Shown: positions 41,499-48,525 of the stretch, piece by piece
Layout: every line of letters begins with the position of its first letter
Numbering within the stretch: the first letter of the stretch is position 1
Assembly (NCBI GenBank): GCA_016717655.1
Contig: JADKFC010000007.1
Location: 62,001 to 126,000 of the forward strand
Reading direction: 5' to 3'
DNA length: 64,000 nt
Source of the DNA: Saprospiraceae bacterium
Lineage (GTDB): Bacteria; Bacteroidota; Bacteroidia; Chitinophagales; Saprospiraceae
Translations under genes and position numbers: made by a program
Notes under the pieces: generated by a model
What the model saw: only the letters and a program-made list of their open reading frames with translations
The model's database searches: none
What the model was told of the DNA's origin: nothing

Positions 41499-41568
41499 TT
41501 GTGACAACTAAATAGAATTATTGATGCAGCACAAAGCATAATATTCGAAAAAATTATTTAATACCTCC

Positions 41569-41926
41569 CCCCTCGCTCTCCTAAGTTTACTCCTATACTC
41601 ATTCCTGAAGGAACTGTACCAATGAGACGGCATAAATACCTCTAAAGCGGAAAAATTTTTAAGTCTCCATTGTTCCACAGGGACAGGTGTGACTTAAATC
41701 CAATATTATCATTACCGCAATCCCCAGCATTGAAAAAATATCCCCCCCCACACCCTCCAACTGCGCAGGCAAAACCGGCGAGGCTCTTAAACAATGCCTC
41801 TGCGAAGCCGGTACCTGTACCGACCTGCTCTATTTCTTCCATTCCAACCACATAGGCTCCAGCACATTTTTAACAGATTTTTCGGGGCAACCTTATGAAT
41901 ATATTTTATATTTACCTTTTGGTGAC
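41569..41926 (+). repeat. Mosaic repeat and Rhs-core remnant upstream of tip 2 (copy B)
   Basis: The first half is the non-coding mosaic with GGGACAGGTGTGACT at about 41682, as in copies A and C. From about 41760 it encodes, in the same frame as tip 2, the Rhs segment CAGKTGEALKQCLCEAGTCTD, LYFFHSNHIGSSTFLTDFSG and QPYEYILYLPFGD, nearly identical to the segments before tips 1 and 3. The frame stops at TGA 41927, where the 93-nt element starts. Confidence 0.8.
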
Positions 41927-42019
41927 TGAACGTTACGAAGTAAAATTGTGACACGAAGTCACAATTTAGTGAAGGAACCGAGCCAAACGTGGCGAGGCGA
42001 AGAGTAGGTTTGACAGGAT
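41927..42019 (+). repeat. 93-nt stop-containing hairpin element (copy 1)
   Basis: Inserted in the Rhs core between LPFGD and VYAPYKF. It is 93 nt, a multiple of three, so the Rhs frame is the same on both sides, yet it contains three in-frame stops (TGA, TAG, TGA). It carries a perfect 10-bp hairpin AAATTGTGAC / GTCACAATTT (41943-41952, 41958-41967) with loop ACGAA. Another copy with very few differences sits at the same place before tip 3 (43847-43939). Tip 1 has an ordinary 12-13-codon linker here instead. Confidence 0.75.
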
Positions 42020-42826
42020 GTGTATGCTCCGTACAAGTTTACCGGCAAAGAATCAGACCCCGAAACCGACCTGACTTATTTTGGGGCGAGGTATTATGAT
42101 GCGGCGCTGGGGATATTTCACGGCGTTGATAGATATTCGGAGAAATATTTTAACATGACACCTTATCAATATGCTGCAAACAATCCTGTAATTTTTATTG
42201 ACATTAATGGAGATAGTATTGATTTTAGTATATTAATGAAAGTAGATGAAAAATTGGGTAATGGAATTATGAACAATTTAACAAGTGACCTGCAGGACCT
42301 TACGGGACTGTCCCTTTGTCTTGAAGATAATGGTCAATTAAATTTTGCTAAGGATGGTAGTGGTAAGCCAATAATTAGTGGAGGCAGTGAAGAGGCTCGA
42401 AATATGCTTATGTCGGCAATTAGCAGTACTCAACAAGTGAAAGTTGGATATCACAGAAGTAAATCATATACCGCTGGAGATGGAATTGTACTATCTGATA
42501 AGCAGATAGAAGGTTTTATTAATGGAACATCTAATGATCTGGATAAGCGCACTTTAGGTTTTGGTATGACATTTTTACATGAATTAGACCATTCAAATGT
42601 TGGAAGTGGTCACATTGACTCCAAAATACTTGGAACGACAGGAAAGGTAGAGGATCGCATGAATATTATAAGGAGTCAAATGGGATTTAAATGGGGACAA
42701 AGACTATCATATCCTGCTTATCAAATGAGCCCAGGAGATAATAATGCATATTTGCCTTTTAATAAGGTTTCACTTAACTCTTTAAACAAAGGATTAATTC
42801 CACTAAATGCTGTAATAAAAATATAA
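42020..42826 (+). CDS. Orphan Rhs C-terminal tip 2: Rhs core plus HELDH metallopeptidase-like toxin domain
   Basis: 268 aa from GTG 42020. Residues 4-30 are the Rhs core (YKFTGKESDPETDLTYFGARYYDAAL); then the core diverges from tips 1 and 3 (GIFHGVDRYSEKYFNMTPYQYAANNPVIFIDINGD). The effector domain has HELDH at 187-191, Glu211 in GKVEDRMNIIR, and RLSY at 228-231. This order (HELxH, E, N-x-x-R, R-x-S-Y) is like M91-type zinc peptidases and parallels tip 1, with little other similarity. The stop overlaps the next gene by one base (TAATG). Without an N-terminal shell it is unlikely to be delivered as it stands. Confidence 0.75.
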   Translation: MYAPYKFTGKESDPETDLTYFGARYYDAALGIFHGVDRYSEKYFNMTPYQYAANNPVIFIDINGDSIDFSILMKVDEKLGNGIMNNLTSDLQDLTGLSLCLEDNGQLNFAKDGSGKPIISGGSEEARNMLMSAISSTQQVKVGYHRSKSYTAGDGIVLSDKQIEGFINGTSNDLDKRTLGFGMTFLHELDHSNVGSGHIDSKILGTTGKVEDRMNIIRSQMGFKWGQRLSYPAYQMSPGDNNAYLPFNKVSLNSLNKGLIPLNAVIKI

Positions 42827-43338
42827 TGAAAATATATTTAATATTATTTATAATAATTTCATGTGTGAAATCCTGTAATGGACAAGGATTTAATTATTTT
42901 CAAAAAACTCTGGATTTAGTTAGTAAGGATTGTAAAAATATTGAGGAAAACATTAGTTTAGATAGATGTGACGTCAAGTTGAGTCCTTTGATTATTGCAA
43001 TAAATATTTCTCCTTTTCACAGGCTTGTTGATTCCTTAAATTTAATCAACATTAGACCTGATGAAAATTCATTTGAAGCTGCCATTCATTTTGATTTAAA
43101 ATATCATAAAGAGTCATATGAAAACGCAGTGCTGAAAAATACTGGAAAATACAAGAATTATAATATTCTATTATTTTGTTCTGATGTTTACGAAGGACTA
43201 ATGACTTGTGAGGCAATTGAAAGTAAATACTTCAATCAAAATAGTAACTTGAATTTTGGTCAATCGCTTTTATATCTATTTAAAGTTAAAGATTCTGAGA
43301 TAGAAATGTTAAATTCCGTAATTATTAATAACAATTAA
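42826..43338 (+). CDS. Lipoprotein, candidate immunity protein for rhs tip 2
   Basis: 170 aa. The N-terminus KIYLILFIIISCVKSCNGQG is a lipoprotein signal peptide with the lipobox IISC (Cys13). The mature part is soluble, with a pair of short Cys-containing segments (KDCKNIEE, LDRCDVKL) and no recognised domain. It starts on the last base of the toxin-tip stop codon, the tight pairing usual for effector and immunity genes. Membrane anchoring would place protection in the periplasm. AT content is higher than in the core genes. Confidence 0.55.
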   Translation: MKIYLILFIIISCVKSCNGQGFNYFQKTLDLVSKDCKNIEENISLDRCDVKLSPLIIAINISPFHRLVDSLNLINIRPDENSFEAAIHFDLKYHKESYENAVLKNTGKYKNYNILLFCSDVYEGLMTCEAIESKYFNQNSNLNFGQSLLYLFKVKDSEIEMLNSVIINNN

Positions 43339-43496
43339 ATATATGTTAACCTTTTTGTAAATTATTAAATGTGTCTTGATTTTTTGATAAATTTCAAACG
43401 CATTTTTTCCCCTGTTTGGCACAATCCCATAATGCTGTAATATTTTAAAAGCATAGATACTTCCAAAGTGGCATAATTTCCTCTATAGCGGCATGG

Positions 43497-43846
43497 ATAC
43501 TCTTGCTGTTCACAGTTTACTTCCATACTCATTCCAGAATGAGCTATACCGATGATAAGGCGTAAATACCTCTAAAGCGGTATAAATTTTAAGTCTCCCT
43601 TGTTCCACAGGGACAGGTGTGACTTAAAACTAATACTAGCAATACTGGAATATGCAGCATTGAAAGAATATCCCCCCTTACTGCGCAAGCTATACCGGCG
43701 AAGCCCTCAAACAATGCCTCTGTGAAGCCGGTACCTGTACCGAGCTGCTTTATTTCTTCCATTCGAACCACATAGGCTCCAGCACATTTTTAACAGATTT
43801 TTCGGGGCAACCTTATGAATATATTTTATATTTACCTTTTGGTGAC
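43497..43846 (+). repeat. Mosaic repeat and Rhs-core remnant upstream of tip 3 (copy C)
   Basis: Third copy. A non-coding mosaic (CATACTCATTCC at 43514, GGGACAGGTGTGACT at about 43610) precedes Rhs core sequence (about 43700-43846) with HSNHIGSSTFLTDFSG and YILYLPFGD, ended by the TGA of the 93-nt element. Bases 43339-43496 before it are AT-rich, with short degenerate repeats of GCATAGATAC / CTCTAAAGCGG type and no gene. Confidence 0.75.
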
Positions 43847-43939
43847 TGAACGTTACGAAGTAAAATTGTGACACGAAGTCACAATTTAGTGAAGGAACCG
43901 AGCCAAACGTGGCGCGGCGAAGTGTAGGTTTGACAGGAT
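43847..43939 (+). repeat. 93-nt stop-containing hairpin element (copy 2)
   Basis: Same length, same site in the Rhs core and same 10-bp hairpin (43863-43872 with 43878-43887) as the copy at 41927-42019. I see only two base differences near the 3' end (GAGGCGAAGAG becomes GCGGCGAAGTG). Confidence 0.75.
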
Positions 43940-44788
43940 GTGTATGCTCCGTATAAGTTTACCGGCAAAGAATCAGATCCCGAAACCGACCTGACTTACT
44001 TTGGGGCGAGGTATTATGATGCGGCGCTGGGGATTTGGTTGGGTGTGGATCCGTTGGCGGAAAAGTATCCGGCAATCTCTCCGTTTACTTATGTTGTTAA
44101 TAATCCAATAAGATTGGTTGATCCAAATGGGATGGAGGTAGAAGGCGATATTTATAATAGGAATGGAGTTAACATTGGAAATGATGGAAAGCAAGATCAA
44201 AAAGTCTTTTTATTAAATACTGACTCAGATAAGCAATTAACACAGGCACAAGCATTAGAAATGACTACTACAGTATCTAATGTTCAGGGTGTAAACCCTT
44301 GTGCAAATGTATGCTTTGATGGGGCTGAAATGTCAGAAGTTCCTATAACGAATGATCAATTAAATATTGATGCCACCTTAGCTACCATAAGAGAATCTGA
44401 AGGCCACGGTACACCTACATCTTATAATTCTCAATACGGTGGCGGAACAATTGATAGTTATGATAATCATCCAAATGAAGAAATCACTAAATGGGACAAA
44501 ACATCAACAGCAGCAGGAGCATATCAATTTTTATATAAAACTTGGAAGGCTCACTCCAGTAAGCTTGGTTTGACTGATTTCAGCCCAGCAAGTCAAGATA
44601 GAGCGGCAATGTATGAGATGGGCATGGTAAAAGGAGCTATGGACAAAGTCAAGTCAGGGCAATATAATTTAGCGTTAAAAGCATTAAGTGTTAAATGGAC
44701 ATCATTACCAGGTGGTATACATCAATGGAAGTCAAATTTGGGTAGTAATTTTTTGAATAATCGTGCATTAATTTTATCTAAAAACTAA
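43940..44788 (+). CDS. Orphan Rhs C-terminal tip 3: Rhs core plus lambda-endolysin-like (GH104) domain
   Basis: 282 aa from GTG 43940. Residues 4-66 are Rhs core, nearly the same as tip 1 up to DPNGMEV. A linker, IYNRNGVNIGNDGKQDQKVFLLN, follows. Residues 143-280 match the phage lambda R endolysin family residue for residue at key places: SEG with the likely catalytic Glu154, GGGTIDSYDNHP, STAAGAYQFLYKTW, LGLTDFSPASQD and WTSLPGG. Lambda R is a muralytic transglycosylase of family GH104, so the toxin should cut peptidoglycan glycan strands. A lipoprotein gene 5 nt downstream fits an immunity protein for a periplasmic toxin. The N-terminal Rhs shell is missing. Confidence 0.85.
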   Translation: MYAPYKFTGKESDPETDLTYFGARYYDAALGIWLGVDPLAEKYPAISPFTYVVNNPIRLVDPNGMEVEGDIYNRNGVNIGNDGKQDQKVFLLNTDSDKQLTQAQALEMTTTVSNVQGVNPCANVCFDGAEMSEVPITNDQLNIDATLATIRESEGHGTPTSYNSQYGGGTIDSYDNHPNEEITKWDKTSTAAGAYQFLYKTWKAHSSKLGLTDFSPASQDRAAMYEMGMVKGAMDKVKSGQYNLALKALSVKWTSLPGGIHQWKSNLGSNFLNNRALILSKN

Positions 44789-44793
44789 CTTAA

Positions 44794-45381
44794 ATGGTAC
44801 GAAGTAATAAAATATTATTGGGCTTGGTTTTTGTTTTTATTGGATGTTCGGCACATTCAAATCAAGGCAAGTTATCCAAAGTTGAACAAATATCTAAGCT
44901 TGACGAAAAGCATGAAATATTTTGGAAAGACACAACGATGATTTGTAAATGCAAAGACGGTATTCATAGTGTAAAAATTGAATCAAAATACAATGACTTA
45001 TCTCAGGACTCCATTTTCGTTTTGAATCAGAAACTTATTTTTATGAATGACGGAGTAAGTGTAAAAACGTTAGAATTGCCTTTTGATCGCACCTTAGTTG
45101 AAATATTAAACACCAAAGTTAGAGTAAATAAGAGTGTTTTATCAGAAGCAAAATGTTTAATCAACAAGGAAGGAAAAGTCATTTATTCATTCTATGGATC
45201 TCATGCTTTTGACCCTCAACACGAATTCTTTAGTTATAATGATGAAAATGGAAAATGGCTTTGGTACTATTACGGGGACAGATACGAAGCATATAAAAAG
45301 TTTGGAGATGAATCTAGGTATAAGAAAGAATTTGGGAAAGAAATCTCAAGTCTAAATAACATGACTAAGGTTTTTCCTTAA
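44794..45381 (+). CDS. Lipoprotein, candidate immunity protein for the GH104 toxin tip
   Basis: 195 aa. The signal peptide KILLGLVFVFIGCSAHSN has the lipobox FIGC (Cys18), so a lipoprotein facing the periplasm is expected. The mature part shows TTMICKCKDGIHSVKIES and GKWLWYYYGDRYEAYKKFGDE, with no known domain. It starts 5 nt after the GH104 toxin tip on the same strand. A membrane-anchored periplasmic protein is what immunity to a peptidoglycan hydrolase needs. Function is inferred from position and location only. Confidence 0.55.
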   Translation: MVRSNKILLGLVFVFIGCSAHSNQGKLSKVEQISKLDEKHEIFWKDTTMICKCKDGIHSVKIESKYNDLSQDSIFVLNQKLIFMNDGVSVKTLELPFDRTLVEILNTKVRVNKSVLSEAKCLINKEGKVIYSFYGSHAFDPQHEFFSYNDENGKWLWYYYGDRYEAYKKFGDESRYKKEFGKEISSLNNMTKVFP

Positions 45382-45396
45382 AATAGAATCTAACAT

Positions 45397-45966
45397 TTAA
45401 AAGCTCTTCAAGTAAGTGTCCTTAATGATTTGAGTAGTTTTATTATTCCCCTGAAAGGCATAAGTAACAATAGCTTCAACTTGATTTAAGTTTGAATTGA
45501 CATTAAGAGCAGCCAAATGAATAACAAACTTAAACCTATCGGTATCTTTAGAATTGACCTTTTGCAAGAACTTGCTTTGAAATATAAAGTTCCCTTTTGA
45601 CTCCATAGATGAGAAATCAAAAAACTGTTCATTACCTACAGAAGTGATGAACTTGCCATCTTTATCAAATACTTCATAGGTGGCAGAGCTATCTTGTACT
45701 GTACTTCTAAAGATTTGCCCTTTTACAGGTGGGTTAAAGAGCTTGATGTATAGATGTGTAAGGGAAATAGCCTGATCAGAAGCATTAGAAACTCTAATGT
45801 CAAAAGTGATGGTTTTATCATTAGTAGTAGTAATAACATCATCAATAAAAAGATGCTTACCAAACCATCTACTCATTAAATGATCTGCGACTTTGGGAAG
45901 GAGCAAGCTGAGTAAGGGATAAAATATCTTATCTCCAAACCAGGTAATTGCTATACTCCAACTCAC
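45397..45966 (-). CDS. Hypothetical protein with N-terminal hydrophobic helix, paired with an XRE regulator
   Basis: 189 aa. Residues 4-25 (SIAITWFGDKIFYPLLSLLLPKVA) form a hydrophobic or amphipathic helix. The rest looks like a beta-sandwich (KTITFDIRVSNASDQAISLTHLYIKLFNPP, FKFVIHLAALNV, VEAIVTYAFQG). I do not recognise a family. Its start overlaps the end of the upstream XRE gene by 4 nt (ATGA, 45963-45966), so the two are translated together. It lies in the rhs island on the opposite strand, converging with the candidate immunity gene. A toxin, sensor or defence partner of the regulator is possible, but nothing in the sequence decides. Confidence 0.5.
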   Translation of the reverse strand: MSWSIAITWFGDKIFYPLLSLLLPKVADHLMSRWFGKHLFIDDVITTTNDKTITFDIRVSNASDQAISLTHLYIKLFNPPVKGQIFRSTVQDSSATYEVFDKDGKFITSVGNEQFFDFSSMESKGNFIFQSKFLQKVNSKDTDRFKFVIHLAALNVNSNLNQVEAIVTYAFQGNNKTTQIIKDTYLKSF

Positions 45967-46331
45967 AGAGCAGCAATATTTTTATGAAAGAAATCTTTAA
46001 ACTTCTTTTTAGTAAGGAATGTGTCAATCATCTTGAATACCATAGATTTTTCTTCAGGATCTAGCTGAGCGATGAGCTCTACTTGTTCCATGAGTGTTTT
46101 ATATTCCGTAGTAATCTCTTGTGGTATATGGCTGTCAAAATTAAGAAGTTGATCGATAGTAAGCCCAAAAAAAGATGCTATTTTGTTACTGGCCTCTACC
46201 GAGAGATCACGTTCCCCTTTTTCTACTTTAGAGTAGTAGGATCGGTGCATAAGCACCAAATCAGCAATTTGTTGCTGTGTAAGACCCTTATCTTCTCTTA
46301 AGGCCTTAACTATTATACCTACATGGCTCAT
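45963..46331 (-). CDS. XRE-family HTH transcriptional regulator
   Basis: 122 aa. Residues 5-62 form a Cro/CI-type helix-turn-helix: VKALREDKGLTQQQIADLVLMHRSYYSKVEKGERDLSVEASNKIASFFGLTIDQLL. A short helical C-terminal part (LDPEEKSMVFKMIDTFLTKKKFKDFF) probably dimerises. It is first in a two-gene unit with the hypothetical protein, overlapping by ATGA, and probably regulates its own operon, as such pairs usually do. Confidence 0.85.
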   Translation of the reverse strand: MSHVGIIVKALREDKGLTQQQIADLVLMHRSYYSKVEKGERDLSVEASNKIASFFGLTIDQLLNFDSHIPQEITTEYKTLMEQVELIAQLDPEEKSMVFKMIDTFLTKKKFKDFFHKNIAAL

Positions 46332-46900
46332 AGAATATGCATTTATAGGTCAAAGTTATTAAAAAGACACAAAATAATAAATAAAAAGATGTTTTGATAC
46401 TTTAAATGGTGCCCTCGCTGTCCCAAGTTTACATCCTATTCCCAAACTCGGAGAGCAGTGCCATTAGACAGCATAGATTTGATGTTTTAAATTTCAACCC
46501 AATATTAGCGTAACCGCCGCTCTCTTTATTTTGCCCAAACACTCATTCCTAAGGTAGCGTACATCCCACCCCTTCTCCCCCACTCTCATCATTCTGAGAA
46601 TATATTATTTCACAATAAAAAATGACCTATTTACCAACAATCTCTTTGATGATGTACAAGGGCCTACCCTTGGTTTGAAAATAGATGCGTAGGTTTATTT
46701 TTATCTTAAGTTCCAGCCACAGTTAAGAAACAACACAAAAAAGGTTGATCAGACTAATGGTTGTGGTTATTCTATCAGAGTCGTAGCCACTTACATGGTT
46801 TAGAAGTGGAATTAGGCAATTCCGGCACCTAAGTGATCAAAAAAGGTAGTCAGAAGATGGAAAATTCAATGCTATTAATGGATTCATTTGTATTTACTTC
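46332..46900. other. Non-coding, decayed region at the right end of the rhs island
   Basis: About 570 nt with no convincing gene. The left third holds repeat copy D (46414-46560). The rest, 46600-46900, has short interrupted frames in both directions that look like worn coding sequence, but I cannot name the source. Confidence 0.5.
46414..46560 (+). repeat. Mosaic repeat, copy D, matching the left end of the island
   Basis: About 147 nt closely match 40000-40145: AAGTTTACATCCTATTCCC, AACTCGGAGAG, GCCATT, GCATAGATTTGA, AATATTAGC, TTATTTTGCCC and ACTCATTCCTA follow in the same order and spacing, with scattered substitutions. The palindrome of copy A (40063-40083) is degenerate here. No Rhs-core sequence follows. 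Copies A and D are direct repeats on either side of the three toxin tips. Confidence 0.75.
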
Positions 46901-48307
46901 CTAAGGTTCGTAAAAGATGAAATCCTGGTCTTCATAAACTTTTTTGTAATCAAGGTTTGCATCAGGAAACTTTGCTTTAATTACAATTATTAATTTTAAG
47001 CCGTCTCGTTTAAAGTCTACCATCCATTCTTTTTTGGCTAGAACGTCATTGTTTTCTGACCATCCAAATCTGTTGGCAAAATATAGCCCTGTAGGGTTGA
47101 ATTGACCTAAATTGATCATTACCTTCTCTTCTTTGCTGCAAAATTGATCTACCAATGCAGTTAGTCTGGGAAATGATTTTAATTCATCAACAGGTTTTGC
47201 TTTCTCATAATTGTCTTTTACCCCAAAAAAGAAAAATATACTAACTATGACCAATGCTACTTTATGATTTGGTATTATGTTGTGTATTGCATAACCAAAT
47301 AGTAGAGATAACAATGGGACATATGGAATTATATAATAATTGTGTGCTGGAAAAACACTTCCAGACTTTGCAATAAAGCCTAAAAATAGAATAGTATAAA
47401 TTAAAAAAACATACAAAATATTCTTATCCCTTTTATAAAGCGCTAGACCAAGGCCTATGATTGCGACGAAAAAGGGAATTCTATTTGAGAAAGCATTGAC
47501 CTCAACCCTATACCAAGCATTTTGGGAATCATTAACAATTTGCAATAATCCGTCCCTAAGCCCTGACGGCCATACTAATTGATTGCCATATGTATCCACT
47601 AGGTATGGCACCCAATAAAGATACCAGATTGCCACAATCAGGGAGACTATAAAAAATCCAAGCCCACCTGTCAATAGTTTTTTATTATTTAAATTTTCGA
47701 GAACCGGGATTGTCATAAAGGCAAGAACACAAAATGCAGGAAATTTGCTTAAGCCGCCCAAACATAACATTATTAGACCCGGTATTAGGTAAGAATATTT
47801 AGGAGTTTTTATATACTGCAGCAGGAACCATACAGAAACAAAAACCAATGCTTGTGAAAAAGTGTCAGGCATTATTTTTCTGGCAAATAAATAGACAATG
47901 CTTGAAAGAAAAATAGCAGATGTATAAAGTGCTATACTTTTATTAAAGAGTTCAGAAATGATTTTGTAGAAGGCAAAGACACCAATTGTTGTGAAAATTA
48001 AATTTACCAATCTACCATACCAGAAGGAATACCCGAAAATTTTGTATAATGAGGCAATAATTGCATTAAATATCGGAAACTCACTACCTATTATATAATC
48101 TCCTTTGCAACAAAACACGGTTCGTGGAAACATTAAGTTAGGATGGTCTAAAAGGTTCTTTGACATAATACTTGTAAGACTTTGTCTCCAGGCATGATCG
48201 TCAATGAGTTGCAGATCAATGTTTTGCACTCCGAAAAAGAAGGCAATTAATACAAATAATAAAAAAATAAAATTTTGATTTATATATATATATATATAGT
48301 TTTTCAT
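46901..48307 (-). CDS. Glycosyltransferase family 39-like membrane protein (phase-variable start?)
   Basis: 468 aa, about 11-12 membrane helices, GT-C fold. After helix 1 comes LQLIDDHAWRQSLTSIMSKNLL, the D-D/E region typical of PMT/ArnT-like lipid-linked sugar transferases, then GSEFPIFNAIIASLYKIFGYSFWYGRLVNL. It probably moves a sugar from a polyprenyl carrier to a protein or lipid at the periplasmic face. The first codons (MKNYIYIYIN) are a (TA)9 repeat, 48281-48298. A gain or loss of one unit shifts the frame just after the start, so expression may be switched by slippage. The gene has no same-strand partner nearby. Confidence 0.75.
   Translation of the reverse strand: MKNYIYIYINQNFIFLLFVLIAFFFGVQNIDLQLIDDHAWRQSLTSIMSKNLLDHPNLMFPRTVFCCKGDYIIGSEFPIFNAIIASLYKIFGYSFWYGRLVNLIFTTIGVFAFYKIISELFNKSIALYTSAIFLSSIVYLFARKIMPDTFSQALVFVSVWFLLQYIKTPKYSYLIPGLIMLCLGGLSKFPAFCVLAFMTIPVLENLNNKKLLTGGLGFFIVSLIVAIWYLYWVPYLVDTYGNQLVWPSGLRDGLLQIVNDSQNAWYRVEVNAFSNRIPFFVAIIGLGLALYKRDKNILYVFLIYTILFLGFIAKSGSVFPAHNYYIIPYVPLLSLLFGYAIHNIIPNHKVALVIVSIFFFFGVKDNYEKAKPVDELKSFPRLTALVDQFCSKEEKVMINLGQFNPTGLYFANRFGWSENNDVLAKKEWMVDFKRDGLKLIIVIKAKFPDANLDYKKVYEDQDFIFYEP
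48281..48298 (-). repeat. (TA)9 dinucleotide repeat inside the 5' end of the glycosyltransferase gene
   Basis: Eighteen bases of perfect TA starting after codon 3 of the gene (it encodes YIYIYI). The unit is two bases, so only changes of three units keep the frame. Bases 48299-48525 upstream are AT-rich and hold no gene. Confidence 0.85.
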
Positions 48308-48525
48308 GCTCCTAATAGTTAAATTTTAAAAATACATATTGGCTACACGGGGTTTAAATGTTATTAGTTTTTAAAAATGTGTTTTGACATTTTTGTCAAA
48401 CAATAGTATTATTTGGAGGTAATAAATTTTAATTGTATAACTTTTAAATTAAAACTTTACCTACTTGAATCAATAACTAGAATCAAATGGGTAATTTTTC
48501 GTACTAAAACTACTGATAGAATAAT

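Noticed and set aside
41642..41855. Overlapping short ORFs on both strands in the repeat before tip 2
   Set aside because: They are shadows of the Rhs core and mosaic repeat, and the true frame is the Rhs one.
39936..46560. CRISPR array
   Set aside because: The repeats are few, long, divergent and irregularly spaced, and no cas genes are present.
39870..46900. Insertion sequence or transposase driving the rhs island
   Set aside because: I found no transposase or integrase frame and no terminal inverted repeats at the island ends; the repeats are direct and mosaic.
46600..46900. A decayed gene at the right end of the island
   Set aside because: Short protein-like stretches appear, but no frame is long enough or recognisable enough to name.
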